This document shows, one piece after another, positions 38,266 through 46,695 of a stretch of DNA of 64,000 nt. Below the pieces are notes generated by a model, which worked only from the letters and a program-made list of their open reading frames with translations, ran no database searches and was not told the DNA's origin. The stretch's first letter is position 1, and each line of letters begins with the position of its first letter. The DNA comes from Yoonia sediminilitoris (GTDB lineage: Bacteria; Pseudomonadota; Alphaproteobacteria; Rhodobacterales; Rhodobacteraceae), in NCBI RefSeq assembly GCF_003058085.1, contig NZ_QBUD01000009.1, positions 84,291 to 148,290 of the forward strand, in the 5' to 3' direction. The position numbers and the translations under genes were made by a program.

Positions 38266-39155
38266 AGGGGTGTTTCTCCGGATACGTATGTTGCAGCGGC
38301 GTTCAGGGCGCGGGTCAGGGCGGCGGCGCGGTCCAGTCCTTGCGCCTCTGACGCGATATGGGCGGCCATGAAAGTATCGCCTGCGCCTGTGACCCGTGTC
38401 ACCATGACGGCGGGTGGCGTTTGGGTGATGATGTCGCCTGCGGTGCCTTCGGACGCCGATTTGCCGCCGTCTGTCACCAGAACCCTGTGGGCGCCGCGCG
38501 CAATCAAGGCGGCGGCGGCAGAGGCGCTGTCGTCAAATTGGGTCATGCACAGCAACCCGGCTTCTTCGAGATTGACGTAGAGCGTGGCCGACGGATGGCC
38601 CAACAGCGCCAGCAGGCGTTCCGCTTTGCCGGGTGAAGCGGGCGCAACGCGCAAGTCCGCCTTGGCGAACAGAGGCGATTGCGCGATGTCCTGCAATAGT
38701 TCCTCGGTCAGGTTGCCATCCAATGCGATCGGCCCGTCGTAGGGCGCAACTGCGGACCCCAGTGCGCCGTTGTCGAGCGGGCGCAGGATCTTGTCGCCTG
38801 CCGCCTCAAGCGAGTGGGCGTCGGCAATGGCGGCGACCAGCCCGTTTGCGCCTTCAATCGCCATATAGACATCGGTGGGCAGATCGTCAGAGCGGTAGAT
38901 GTGATCGCAGATCATACCCATTCGTTCCGCCTCGTGCTGCAGTTCGTCGCCTTCGGCGTCCCGCCCGATGGTGGTCAGCAGGGCGGGGGTCATGTCAAAG
39001 CGGCGCAGGGTCATGGCGATATTCATCGCCACCCCGCCGGGCAACCGGGTAATGCGGCCGGGCACGTCAGAGCCCACGCGCATGTGCGATGCAGCCCGTC
39101 CAATGACGTCCCATAGGACTGAACCGATGCACAGAATATCAGGTTGTTTTTTCAT
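38262..39155 (-). CDS. psuK: PfkB-family pseudouridine kinase
   Basis: This 297-residue ribokinase-like sugar kinase begins MKKQPDILCIGSVLWDVIGRA. The PfkB signature 1 region is RITRLPGGVAMNIAMTLRRF, and the C-terminal signature TRVTGAGDTFMAAHIAS contains the catalytic base Asp. It would phosphorylate pseudouridine for PsuG. The substrate is deduced from the 4-nt overlap with psuG. An 11-codon longer frame upstream is possible. Confidence 0.92.
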   Translation of the reverse strand: MKKQPDILCIGSVLWDVIGRAASHMRVGSDVPGRITRLPGGVAMNIAMTLRRFDMTPALLTTIGRDAEGDELQHEAERMGMICDHIYRSDDLPTDVYMAIEGANGLVAAIADAHSLEAAGDKILRPLDNGALGSAVAPYDGPIALDGNLTEELLQDIAQSPLFAKADLRVAPASPGKAERLLALLGHPSATLYVNLEEAGLLCMTQFDDSASAAAALIARGAHRVLVTDGGKSASEGTAGDIITQTPPAVMVTRVTGAGDTFMAAHIASEAQGLDRAAALTRALNAAATYVSGETPL

Positions 39156-39252
39156 GTAGGCGTTTTGACCGAGGCCAAGGCGATACACAAGTCACCATCA
39201 AATATCCCAGTACCAACGCCAATCCCATTGGGTCGCCACTTTGCGGTCGCGC

Positions 39253-40053
39253 CTATTCAGGGGTTGCAAATGTCATATTGGCCCAAAGGGTTTCCCATAC
39301 GGCATCGCTGCTCTGGCGCAACTGGTCGCTGGGTTCGCGCAGTACCACCGCATCGACCATGTAGCTGTGACCCGGCTTGACAGGGAAGATGCCGACCCCC
39401 TGATCGTCGGTACGGTAAAGAGTGATGGTCACGGCACCGGATGCGTCTTTTTCAAACACCTCGATCTGTTCGTTGGCGCGCACATCGTTGCGGTAGTACA
39501 GTTGCACCCGCATCCCATCTGACAGGTCATCGGTGTAAGGGTTTGACAATGCCACCAGTTCGGTCTCCATACCGACCCTGCGGTCGGCACCGGCGCTTTC
39601 GCCCACACCGATCAGGGTTTTTGAATAGCGGGTGTAGACTTCCTTGAAGTTCGCCTCTGGCAAGCCGCGTGCGTCATGTACCGGGCGGATGTCGCCCAGG
39701 TCTTTGTGATCAATGAACTTCTGGAATTTCGCCCAGCTTTTGTAACTTAGCGTAGAGGGCTGGGTTTGGTAGGCGACGATATTCAGCCCTTCGCCGACCG
39801 CATCGCGGCTCAGGCCGGGCCTGTCCCCCAACCGTCCTGTCACGCGCTCGATCGAGTCGCCGGACACGGCCACGAAATTTTGTATGCTCCGTGGCAGAAA
39901 AGCCAGCTTTGTGCCTTTAAATTCCTCCCCGTTGATAATATCCGCTTCCAGCCTACCATCTGCATCAACCTGATACGCCAAAGGTTCGAGCCAAAGTTCG
40001 TGTGCGGCAAGTGGGGTAGCAAGCAGTATTAAGGCAAGGGAAAGAAAACGCAT
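39253..40053 (-). CDS. DUF4198 periplasmic protein
   Basis: This 266-residue protein starts with a cleavable signal, MRFLSLALILLATPLAAHEL, and the mature N-terminus HELWLEP is typical of DUF4198. Such proteins are often next to nickel/cobalt transport genes and are presumed periplasmic metal-binding proteins. An AAAGGA site lies 7 nt upstream of the chosen ATG. The neighbour on the other strand encodes a HupE/UreJ-like permease, and the two start codons overlap. A metal-related role is inferred from the family and context. Confidence 0.8.
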   Translation of the reverse strand: MRFLSLALILLATPLAAHELWLEPLAYQVDADGRLEADIINGEEFKGTKLAFLPRSIQNFVAVSGDSIERVTGRLGDRPGLSRDAVGEGLNIVAYQTQPSTLSYKSWAKFQKFIDHKDLGDIRPVHDARGLPEANFKEVYTRYSKTLIGVGESAGADRRVGMETELVALSNPYTDDLSDGMRVQLYYRNDVRANEQIEVFEKDASGAVTITLYRTDDQGVGIFPVKPGHSYMVDAVVLREPSDQLRQSSDAVWETLWANMTFATPE

Positions 40054-40054
40054 C

Positions 40055-41428
40055 ATGAAGTCCTTTTCAGTTAGCTCGAAAGTGTCACTCATCAGAGCGT
40101 TGTCAAGCGCCGTTGTATTGTGGATCACATCCCTGTCATTGGCCGCAGCCCATGAAGTCCTGCCCTCGATTACCGATATGACCGAAGTGGACGGCAAGCT
40201 GGTGTTTGAAATGTCAGCGAATCTTGAAAGTTTTGTGGCAGGCATTGACCTGACCGAGACCAGCGACACCAACGATGCACCACAGGCAGCCAGCTATGAT
40301 GTATTGCGCGCGCTGGAACCTCCGGCGTTGGAACAGCAGTTTCGCAGCTTCTGGCCACAGATGGCCGGTGCCATCACTATTCTGGCAGATGGCCAGCCTT
40401 TGACCCCGGAACTTGACAATGTGATCGTCGGGCCAGTGGGAAATATCGAAGCGGTCCGTTCATCGGACATCGTGTTTTCGGCTGATCTGCCGGAAGGCAC
40501 ACAAAAGGTGCAGGTCGGCTGGGACAGGTCATTCGGGGTGCTGGTCGTGCGTCAGATGGGGGTCGATGCGCCCTATGATGGCTATCTTGAAGCAGGCAGT
40601 CTGAGCGACCCGATCTCGCTGTCCGGCGGCGATCAGGCGACGGCGATGCAAAGCTTCCTGCGCTATATCCCCGTGGGCTTTGATCATATCGTGCCCAAGG
40701 GGCTGGATCATATCCTGTTTGTTCTGGGCTTGTTTTTTCTGGCTGCACGTGTCCGTCCGCTCTTGCTGCAAGTATCCCTGTTTACGCTGGCGCATACAAT
40801 CACGCTGGCGCTGGCCGCATTGGGGCATACCAAGGTACTGGACGACTTCTTTGTCGGGACGTTCAACATTGAATTTATCGCGGTGGTCGAGCCGTTGATC
40901 GCGGCTTCCATCGTATATGTGGCTGTTGAAAATATCTTCATGAAGGGGATCAGCCCATGGCGTCCCTTCGCGATTTTCCTGTTCGGGCTGCTGCACGGTC
41001 TGGGGTTTGCATCGGTGCTCAGCGAATTTGGACTGCCCGAAGAAACGTTTGTCGCCGCCCTGATCGGGTTCAACGTGGGCGTGGAAGTGGGCCAGCTGGC
41101 CGTGATCGGCGTCATGCTGTTGTGCGTCTGGCAGGCGCTCCGGATTGATCGGGGGCGCAATGAGGCCGGGCAGGGCTTTGCCCTATATGGCGTCCTGACA
41201 GTTGTGGCCATTGCACTTGCGCTTCTTAATCCGCAAGCACTTGAAACCGCGCTTGAAAACCCGGTCTGGCTGTTTGCCGCGCCTCTGGCGGGGGTTTTTG
41301 TGCTTTGCGCTGCGTCCATCCAGTTTCGCGACCATCTGGAAAGCTACCGGGTGTTCGTCGCCGTGCCCTGCTCGGCCGCGATTGCGCTTGTAGGGACCTA
41401 TTGGTTCGTTGAGCGGGTGTTTCTGTAA
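40055..41428 (+). CDS. HupE/UreJ-2 family membrane protein
   Basis: This 457-residue protein has a signal-like N-terminus (SSAVVLWITSLSLAAAHEVL), a periplasmic N-terminal half, and about seven membrane spans from residue 205 on. The span region DHILFVLGLFF, then FTLAHTITLALA, and GLLHGLGFAS are the HupE/UreJ-2 motifs, with conserved histidines that suit nickel or cobalt handling. Its ATG overlaps the ATG of the divergent DUF4198 gene; a GTG 27 nt later is an alternative start. No hydrogenase or urease is nearby. Confidence 0.85.
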   Translation: MKSFSVSSKVSLIRALSSAVVLWITSLSLAAAHEVLPSITDMTEVDGKLVFEMSANLESFVAGIDLTETSDTNDAPQAASYDVLRALEPPALEQQFRSFWPQMAGAITILADGQPLTPELDNVIVGPVGNIEAVRSSDIVFSADLPEGTQKVQVGWDRSFGVLVVRQMGVDAPYDGYLEAGSLSDPISLSGGDQATAMQSFLRYIPVGFDHIVPKGLDHILFVLGLFFLAARVRPLLLQVSLFTLAHTITLALAALGHTKVLDDFFVGTFNIEFIAVVEPLIAASIVYVAVENIFMKGISPWRPFAIFLFGLLHGLGFASVLSEFGLPEETFVAALIGFNVGVEVGQLAVIGVMLLCVWQALRIDRGRNEAGQGFALYGVLTVVAIALALLNPQALETALENPVWLFAAPLAGVFVLCAASIQFRDHLESYRVFVAVPCSAAIALVGTYWFVERVFL

Positions 41429-41520
41429 CCTGTGAAAGCGTCTGATCCACTGCCATATCGGGCTTTTTGCGACAATTCGTGCAAAACACTTGCACCGCAC
41501 ACAAAGCCGCGTTAATGCGC

Positions 41521-41634
41521 GCTCACTTAATCCCGCAGGCGGGGGCGGGTCGTTTGGGGAGACATCCCAAGCGATCCACCGGTTGGCAAATGCTGATCCC
41601 CCGCTGAGGCTTGAAACCGGAAAAGGAAAACGAC
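41521..41634 (+). promoter_or_regulatory. structured leader of rpsB-tsf
   Basis: The leader contains a hairpin, CGTTTGGG with CCCAAGCG (about 41551-41573; one G-T pair), and a second GC-rich region before an AAAAGGA ribosome site. Ribosomal protein operons often use leader structures for feedback by their product, here possibly S2. I do not recognise a described motif. Confidence 0.35.
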
Positions 41635-42405
41635 ATGGCTCTACCCGAGTTCACCATGCGCCAACTGCTTGAAGCAGGCGTACACTTCGGCCACCAGACA
41701 GCACGCTGGAACCCCAAGATGTCACAGTACATCTATGGTTCGCGCAACGGCATCCACATCATGGATCTGACACAGACTGTGCCCCTGCTTGATCAGGCGC
41801 TTCAGGTTATCCGTGACACAGTTGCCAAAGGCGGCCGCGTTCTTTTCGTTGGCACCAAACGTCAGGCGCAAAAGCCAATCATGGAAGCGGCTGAAAAGTC
41901 AGCGCAGTTCTACATGAACCACCGCTGGTTGGGCGGCACATTGACCAACTGGCAGACGATTTCGCAACGTTTGAACACGCTCAAGCAGATTGACGAATCT
42001 GCGGCAGCTGGTTTTGCCGGCATGACCAAGAAAGAACGTCTTGGCATGGAACGTATTCAGGGCAAGCTGGAAGCGTCTCTTGGCGGTATCCGCGAAATGG
42101 GCGGTACACCTGATCTGCTGTTCGTCATCGACGTCAACAAAGAAGATCTGGCCATCGCAGAAGCGAAAAAGTTGGGCATTCCTGTCGTGGCTGTGGTTGA
42201 TACCAACTGTTCACCCGACGGCGTGGACTACGTGATCCCCGGTAACGATGACGCGGCCCGCGCCATTGCACTTTACACTGATCTGGCCGCCCGCGCGGCG
42301 CTGGACGGCATGACAGCCCAGTTGGGTGCTGCCGGTGTTGACATGGGCGCCATGGAAGAGTTGGCCGAAGAAGTGGTTGCTGAAGAAGCCGCCGCCAGCG
42401 CCTAA
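41635..42405 (+). CDS. rpsB: 30S ribosomal protein S2
   Basis: S2 bridges the head and body of the small ribosomal subunit and helps bind S1. The 256 residues carry the S2 signatures [21 protein letters not shown] and [19 protein letters not shown], and the C-terminal [13 protein letters not shown]. An Ala/Glu-rich tail follows. The start has an AAAAGGA site. It is upstream of tsf in the standard rpsB-tsf operon. Confidence 0.98.
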   Translation: MALPEFTMRQLLEAGVHFGHQTARWNPKMSQYIYGSRNGIHIMDLTQTVPLLDQALQVIRDTVAKGGRVLFVGTKRQAQKPIMEAAEKSAQFYMNHRWLGGTLTNWQTISQRLNTLKQIDESAAAGFAGMTKKERLGMERIQGKLEASLGGIREMGGTPDLLFVIDVNKEDLAIAEAKKLGIPVVAVVDTNCSPDGVDYVIPGNDDAARAIALYTDLAARAALDGMTAQLGAAGVDMGAMEELAEEVVAEEAAASA

Positions 42406-42490
42406 GGCGCGTCAACGTACAAGACATAGCCGGGCAGGGGGGCAACCCCCGCCCGCACCTATTCCAAATTCCTCTGATAGGAGAAGCAAG

Positions 42491-43363
42491 ATGGCAATCA
42501 CCGCTGCAATGGTGAAGGAACTGCGCGACAGCACAGGCGCAGGCATGATGGACGCCAAAAAAGCGTTGACCGAAAACGATGGCGACATGGAGGCCGCAGT
42601 TGACTGGCTGCGCACCAAGGGTCTGGCCAAAGCTGCCAAAAAATCCGGCCGCACCGCTGCCGAAGGTCTGGTGGCTGTTGCTGTTGACGGTGGCAAGGGT
42701 GTCGCTGTTGAAGTAAACTCTGAGACTGACTTTGTTGCGAAAAACGCGGACTTCCAGAAAATGGTTGGCGGGATCGCGGCTGTTGGTTTGGGCACCTCTG
42801 ATATTGATAGCCTGAAAGCGGCTGACATGGGTGGCAAGACCGTCGAACAGACAGTGACCGACGCCGTAGCCGTGATCGGCGAGAACATGTCCGTGCGCCG
42901 CATGGCCGCGCTAGAAGGCGGCAAGGTGGTTAGCTACGTGCACAACGCTGCTGCCGACGGCATGGGCAACATTGGCGTGCTGGTTGCAATAAATGGCGAC
43001 AACGAAGCATTTGGTCGTCAGGTTGCGATGCACATCGCCGCTGCCAACCCCGCATCCCTGTCCGAAGCTGACCTCGACCCCGCAGTGGTGGAAAAGGAAA
43101 AGCAGGTCCAGATGGATATCGCCCGCGAATCCGGCAAGCCCGAAGCCGTCATCGAAAAGATGATCGTTGGCCGTATGAAGAAATACATGGCCGAAGTGAC
43201 ACTGCTGAACCAGCAGTTCGTCGTCAACCCGGACCTGACCGTTGCTGCTGCGGCGCAAGAGGCCGGTGTTGAGATCACAGGCTTTGTCCGGCTTGAGGTC
43301 GGCGAAGGCATCGAGAAAGTCGAAGAAGACTTTGCTGCCGAAGTTGCCAAGCTGAACGGCTAA
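42491..43363 (+). CDS. tsf: elongation factor Ts
   Basis: EF-Ts catalyses nucleotide exchange on EF-Tu. The 290-residue protein starts [20 protein letters not shown], with the UBA-like domain and conserved [19 protein letters not shown] marks the TDFV contact motif. A GAGAAG site precedes the ATG. The gene ends with a strong terminator. Confidence 0.98.
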   Translation: MAITAAMVKELRDSTGAGMMDAKKALTENDGDMEAAVDWLRTKGLAKAAKKSGRTAAEGLVAVAVDGGKGVAVEVNSETDFVAKNADFQKMVGGIAAVGLGTSDIDSLKAADMGGKTVEQTVTDAVAVIGENMSVRRMAALEGGKVVSYVHNAAADGMGNIGVLVAINGDNEAFGRQVAMHIAAANPASLSEADLDPAVVEKEKQVQMDIARESGKPEAVIEKMIVGRMKKYMAEVTLLNQQFVVNPDLTVAAAAQEAGVEITGFVRLEVGEGIEKVEEDFAAEVAKLNG

Positions 43364-43386
43364 CCTGTATCAACTCCGAATGCTAA

Positions 43387-43419
43387 GGCCCGCCAAGTGA
43401 TTGGCGGGCCGTTTTCTTT
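43387..43419 (+). terminator. Rho-independent terminator of rpsB-tsf
   Basis: The perfect stem GGCCCGCCAA (43387-43396) / TTGGCGGGCC (43401-43410) with a 4-nt loop is followed by GTTTTCTTT. Confidence 0.93.
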
Positions 43420-43607
43420 GGGGGGGGCAGCTGGTACAAATCAAATCGGCACGCAACGCAGTCCCATAGCCAACCCCGTCCCTAGACTGCCGTCTTGTTG
43501 ACTTGAAGCAATTCAATTGCATCGCCGCGATGGCAACAAGCAGCGCGGCACCCGCATCATGCCTCAATAAATAGTTTACCTGTTTGCAAATGTTGCATCC
43601 CGATACG

Positions 43608-43775
43608 TCAAATGGTGGCCGGAACGAGGTTTTCTTCATAACCGATTTCGGCAAATGCGTTGGCCATATCGATGAAATGCAGCCGTTCGACAGGCTCACT
43701 GCGCATGCGTTCAACCGCTAAGAGCACAAAGAAACCGCCCCCAACGAAAAACTCCAAGCAAAATGATCTTCCCAT
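43608..43775 (-). CDS. short hypothetical ORF or gene fragment (55 aa)
   Basis: A minus-strand frame from ATG 43775 to TGA encodes a peptide with a hydrophobic start, FFVGGGFFVLLAVERM, then RSEPVERLHFIDMANAFAEI and a short acidic end. The second half looks protein-like (amphipathic, normal composition), but there is no ribosome site that I trust. It may be the eroded 3' end of a longer gene. I recognise no family. Confidence 0.3.
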   Translation of the reverse strand: MGRSFCLEFFVGGGFFVLLAVERMRSEPVERLHFIDMANAFAEIGYEENLVPATI

Positions 43776-43933
43776 TCAAGTGGTTTGGCTTGGCCATACC
43801 TGCCTTGCTCGTTCCGCCCGTCATATTGGACGCATTTATTGAGCCTTCAATTTAGGCGGATCGCCATCAAGCTCAGGTTTTAGGTTGCTGGAAAATGGCT
43901 GGGCTTTGACGCTGTAGCGCTGAACTGAGGAAT

Positions 43934-44046
43934 TGCGGCATCGCACCCGGGACAAATGCGATGCCGCATCGATGATCGAAACTTCGTCCTTATGGGACAG
44001 GGACGAACTTGCATCGGTGTGCTGACCCCACTGGGCAAACCCAGTG
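43934..44046. other. tandem hairpins in a gene-poor region
   Basis: The region 43420-44263 between tsf and luxR has little coding content. It contains a perfect 12-bp stem, TGCGGCATCGCA (43934-43945) / TGCGATGCCGCA (43957-43968), and a 7-bp stem, CACTGGG (44029-44035) / CCCAGTG (44040-44046). Neither is followed by a T-run. They could be part of a structured RNA or remnants of mobile DNA. Confidence 0.45.
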
Positions 44047-44263
44047 TGCCAGCGTCCGGTTACCCGGCACGACAGTAGCGCCCTGCAATCTCAAGGTTAT
44101 CTGTCGCTGTTCCCAGGCCCAAGGCCACCACTCACGGAACAAGGGAAGCTTGCCCATTTACCTAACGTTAGGGAAGTCAGGGAAACCATACCATGACGCA
44201 ACTTTTGTATGTTTGACCCCACATTGCAGGTACGATCATTGCGGGTTCGAATACATGCTTGAA

Positions 44264-45022
44264 TTAAGTGTCTGTGTCACCGTCGATGACAAACATCTGA
44301 TTATAAAACGCCGCCTTGAGCACAGCCTGCGCTGTGGTTTCCACGTCCAGCGCTTCGCGGGCCAGCCGCAGGTGCTTTTCGACTGTCGCTGGCGTCAATC
44401 CCAGCAAGATAGCGGTGTCCTGCGTTGTTTTGCCGTCGCCGACCCACTGCAAGACCTCGCGCTGGCGTTTGGTCAGGTGCCTGTCGCCGGTATAGGGCAG
44501 GGTCAGTAACTTAAGGTGCATGACGTTGTTCATGACGACGATGGCATCGCCATGCTCTTCCCATGTCTTGTCCACAGCCGCCTGATCGAGGCCAGGCCGC
44601 GCCGTCAGAGCGGTGGCCGCTTTGGTGCGTTCGGAAATGGACCGAAAGCTGATGGTATAGCCCGCAGTCACGCCCATTTTCTGGTTGAAGGCGATCACCC
44701 GCTTTTCTTCGTCTGTCAGATTATCAACCTCGACCATCCAGCGCCAGGCACACGCACCGTCATTGGCAAGTGCCCAGCGGATCATTGGCGCATTATAATA
44801 CAGTCCTTCATCAAAAAAGACCTGCATATATTCAGGGGTCTGGTTGGATAGCAGGACCCAATCCTGCGGATCGCCAAGCGAATTGGATGTGCGATAGCGG
44901 GTGTAGCCGTACATTACCCGGTCAAACCCATATTCACGCATCTTGTTGGTGTGGATGTTCCACAACTCTTCGACAGAGCCGGCGTTGGTAAGACCTTCCA
45001 GATGCGCAATGAGATCGCTCAA
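44264..45022 (-). CDS. LuxR-family regulator with autoinducer-binding domain
   Basis: This 252-residue protein has an N-terminal autoinducer-binding-type domain (about residues 20-165) and a C-terminal LuxR HTH: LTKRQREVLQWVGDGKTTQD, then AILLGLTPATVEKHLRLARE. No LuxI synthase is present in the window, so it is a solo LuxR, able to respond to self or foreign acyl-homoserine lactones or another ligand. Its start overlaps the aroQ stop by 4 nt, so it is read from the aroQ transcript. Confidence 0.88.
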   Translation of the reverse strand: MSDLIAHLEGLTNAGSVEELWNIHTNKMREYGFDRVMYGYTRYRTSNSLGDPQDWVLLSNQTPEYMQVFFDEGLYYNAPMIRWALANDGACAWRWMVEVDNLTDEEKRVIAFNQKMGVTAGYTISFRSISERTKAATALTARPGLDQAAVDKTWEEHGDAIVVMNNVMHLKLLTLPYTGDRHLTKRQREVLQWVGDGKTTQDTAILLGLTPATVEKHLRLAREALDVETTAQAVLKAAFYNQMFVIDGDTDT

Positions 45023-45465
45023 TCCGCGTCCCCCAGATAGCGCAGCAATGCATCCATCGCCAAGGGATAACCAGCCGCACCGAACCCGCAGATAATACCG
45101 ATCGCGGCTTTGGCGATATAGGATTGATGCCGGAACTCTTCGCGGGCGTGGACATTGGACAGGTGCAGTTCAATCACTGGCAACATGGTTGAAAAAATCG
45201 CGTCCATCAGCGCCACTGACGTATGGGTATAGGCCCCGGCATTCAGGATAACCCCGGCATGCGTGCCCTTTGCCGCGTGGATGGCGTCAATCAGGACCCC
45301 TTCATGATTTGACTGCTCAAAAGCAACCTTCACTCCCAATGCCTTGCCATGTTCGGCGCAAAGGTCCTTGATATCATCAAGCGTGGTTGTCCCGTAGACT
45401 TCGGGTTGCCGGGTCCCAAGCAAATTGAGGTTGGGCCCATTCAGGATAAGGATCGAGTGTGACAT
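45019..45465 (-). CDS. aroQ: type II 3-dehydroquinate dehydratase
   Basis: AroQ dehydrates 3-dehydroquinate in the shikimate pathway (or degrades quinate). The 148 residues fit the dodecameric type II enzyme. The N-terminal motif LNGPNLNLLGTRQPEVYG includes the lid arginine and catalytic tyrosine. LNAGAYTHTSVALMDAI and ELHLSNVHAREEFRHQS supply the substrate-binding Asn, Ser and His. It is cotranscribed with the solo LuxR gene. Confidence 0.97.
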   Translation of the reverse strand: MSHSILILNGPNLNLLGTRQPEVYGTTTLDDIKDLCAEHGKALGVKVAFEQSNHEGVLIDAIHAAKGTHAGVILNAGAYTHTSVALMDAIFSTMLPVIELHLSNVHAREEFRHQSYIAKAAIGIICGFGAAGYPLAMDALLRYLGDAD

Positions 45466-45648
45466 GGGATTCCTCTAGCATCAATGACTTGTACGTCAAA
45501 ATGGTAATGTGCGGCCATGGTTGCGTTTCATTGCAATAAGTTGCCAAATGGTCAGACCAAGTTCACTTGCACCACAACCGACTTGCACGCTAGGACCGTG
45601 CAAAGGCGCGGAAGCCAGGGTAGGGCGTTTTTGGAGGTTGGAACCTGA

Positions 45649-46695
45649 ATGCGCGTACTTGCCGTGACCACGATGCGAAACGAAGCCCCCTTCGTTCTGG
45701 AATGGATTGCCTATCATCAGCATATCGGGGTCACTGACTTTCTGATCTACAGCAACGATTGCGATGATGGCACTGATGCGCTTTTGGATCGCCTGACCGC
45801 TTTGGGCGTTGTACAACACGAGCGCAATCATTCCGGTGGCAACAAGACGGTTCAATGGCGCGCACTTGGCAAGGCGCGCCGTCATCCACTGACAAAAAAG
45901 GCCGACTGGATTTATGTCACCGATGTTGACGAGTTTCTTTGTATTCATGAAGGCGCGGGACGGATTGCAGATTTGTTGGCTGCGCGACCAGATGCAGACG
46001 GGTTTGCAATCCCGTGGCGGATGTTTGGCAATGCGGGCGTTCAAACCTTTGAGGACACACCCGTCCTGACGCAGTTCACCCAAGCTGCGCCAGATGCTTT
46101 GCTATGGCCGTGGCGCGCCGTGCAGTTCAAATCGCTTTTTCGCAACGCGCCGCGCTACCACCGGTTGGGCGTCCACCGGCCCAAGTTGAAAGAGGGCGCA
46201 AAATATGGCCAATGGGTGGATGGCAATGGCAACGCACTGCCACCCACACCCGGCACCCTGCTGCCAACCCTTGCACCGCGCTATGATCTTGCCCAGATCA
46301 ATCACTATGCGCTTGGAGCGGTCGAGAGTTTTTTGGTGAAAGTCGCGCGTGGAAAGCCCAATCATACGAGCGATCCGATTGATCTGGCCTATTGGTCGGA
46401 CCGGAACCTGAACGCGGTCACAGACGAACGTATCCTCAGGCATCAGACTGCGGTGACTGAACGGGTGCAGGCTTTGCGCCAGGATGCGGAAATCGACCGT
46501 TTGCACAAGGCCGGTGTTGCATGGCGCAAGGCACGAATTGAAGCGCTCAAGCTGGAATCGGACAGCTTTTACATGATGGCACGATTGTTGCAGATGCCCG
46601 CGACAACGATCTTGCCTGCGCAGATGCAAAAAGCCCTTTTTCAGGGCCTCTTGCGGATGCGGCGCGAACAGGGAACCCGCAAAACGGCGGATTAG
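45649..46695 (+). CDS. family 2-like glycosyltransferase (Glyco_tranf_2_4 type)
   Basis: This 348-residue protein begins MRVLAVTTMRNEAPFVLEWIAYHQHIGVTD, the N-terminal signature of the Glyco_tranf_2_4 (GT2/GT92-like) group. The DxD-type motif is in IYVTDVDEFL (about residue 90). FKSLFRNAPRYHRLGVHRPK and NHYALGAVESFLVK follow. No membrane segment is visible; the enzyme is probably cytoplasmic. It is convergent with, and homologous to the C-terminal half of, the 776-residue protein next door, overlapping by 4 nt. The donor and acceptor are unknown. Confidence 0.88.
   Translation: MRVLAVTTMRNEAPFVLEWIAYHQHIGVTDFLIYSNDCDDGTDALLDRLTALGVVQHERNHSGGNKTVQWRALGKARRHPLTKKADWIYVTDVDEFLCIHEGAGRIADLLAARPDADGFAIPWRMFGNAGVQTFEDTPVLTQFTQAAPDALLWPWRAVQFKSLFRNAPRYHRLGVHRPKLKEGAKYGQWVDGNGNALPPTPGTLLPTLAPRYDLAQINHYALGAVESFLVKVARGKPNHTSDPIDLAYWSDRNLNAVTDERILRHQTAVTERVQALRQDAEIDRLHKAGVAWRKARIEALKLESDSFYMMARLLQMPATTILPAQMQKALFQGLLRMRREQGTRKTAD

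Noticed and set aside
37630..38580. 316-codon plus-strand frame opposite psuG/psuK
   Set aside because: Both salvage genes are intact on the other strand; the antisense product is Cys/His/Gly-rich and shadow-like.
43370..43714. 114-codon minus-strand frame after tsf
   Set aside because: It runs through the tsf terminator region and has an unnatural composition; the shorter alternative frame at 43608-43775 looks more protein-like.
44238..44252. tRNA T-loop-like GGGTTCGAATAC
   Set aside because: No acceptor or anticodon stem can be built around it; the resemblance is a short chance match.
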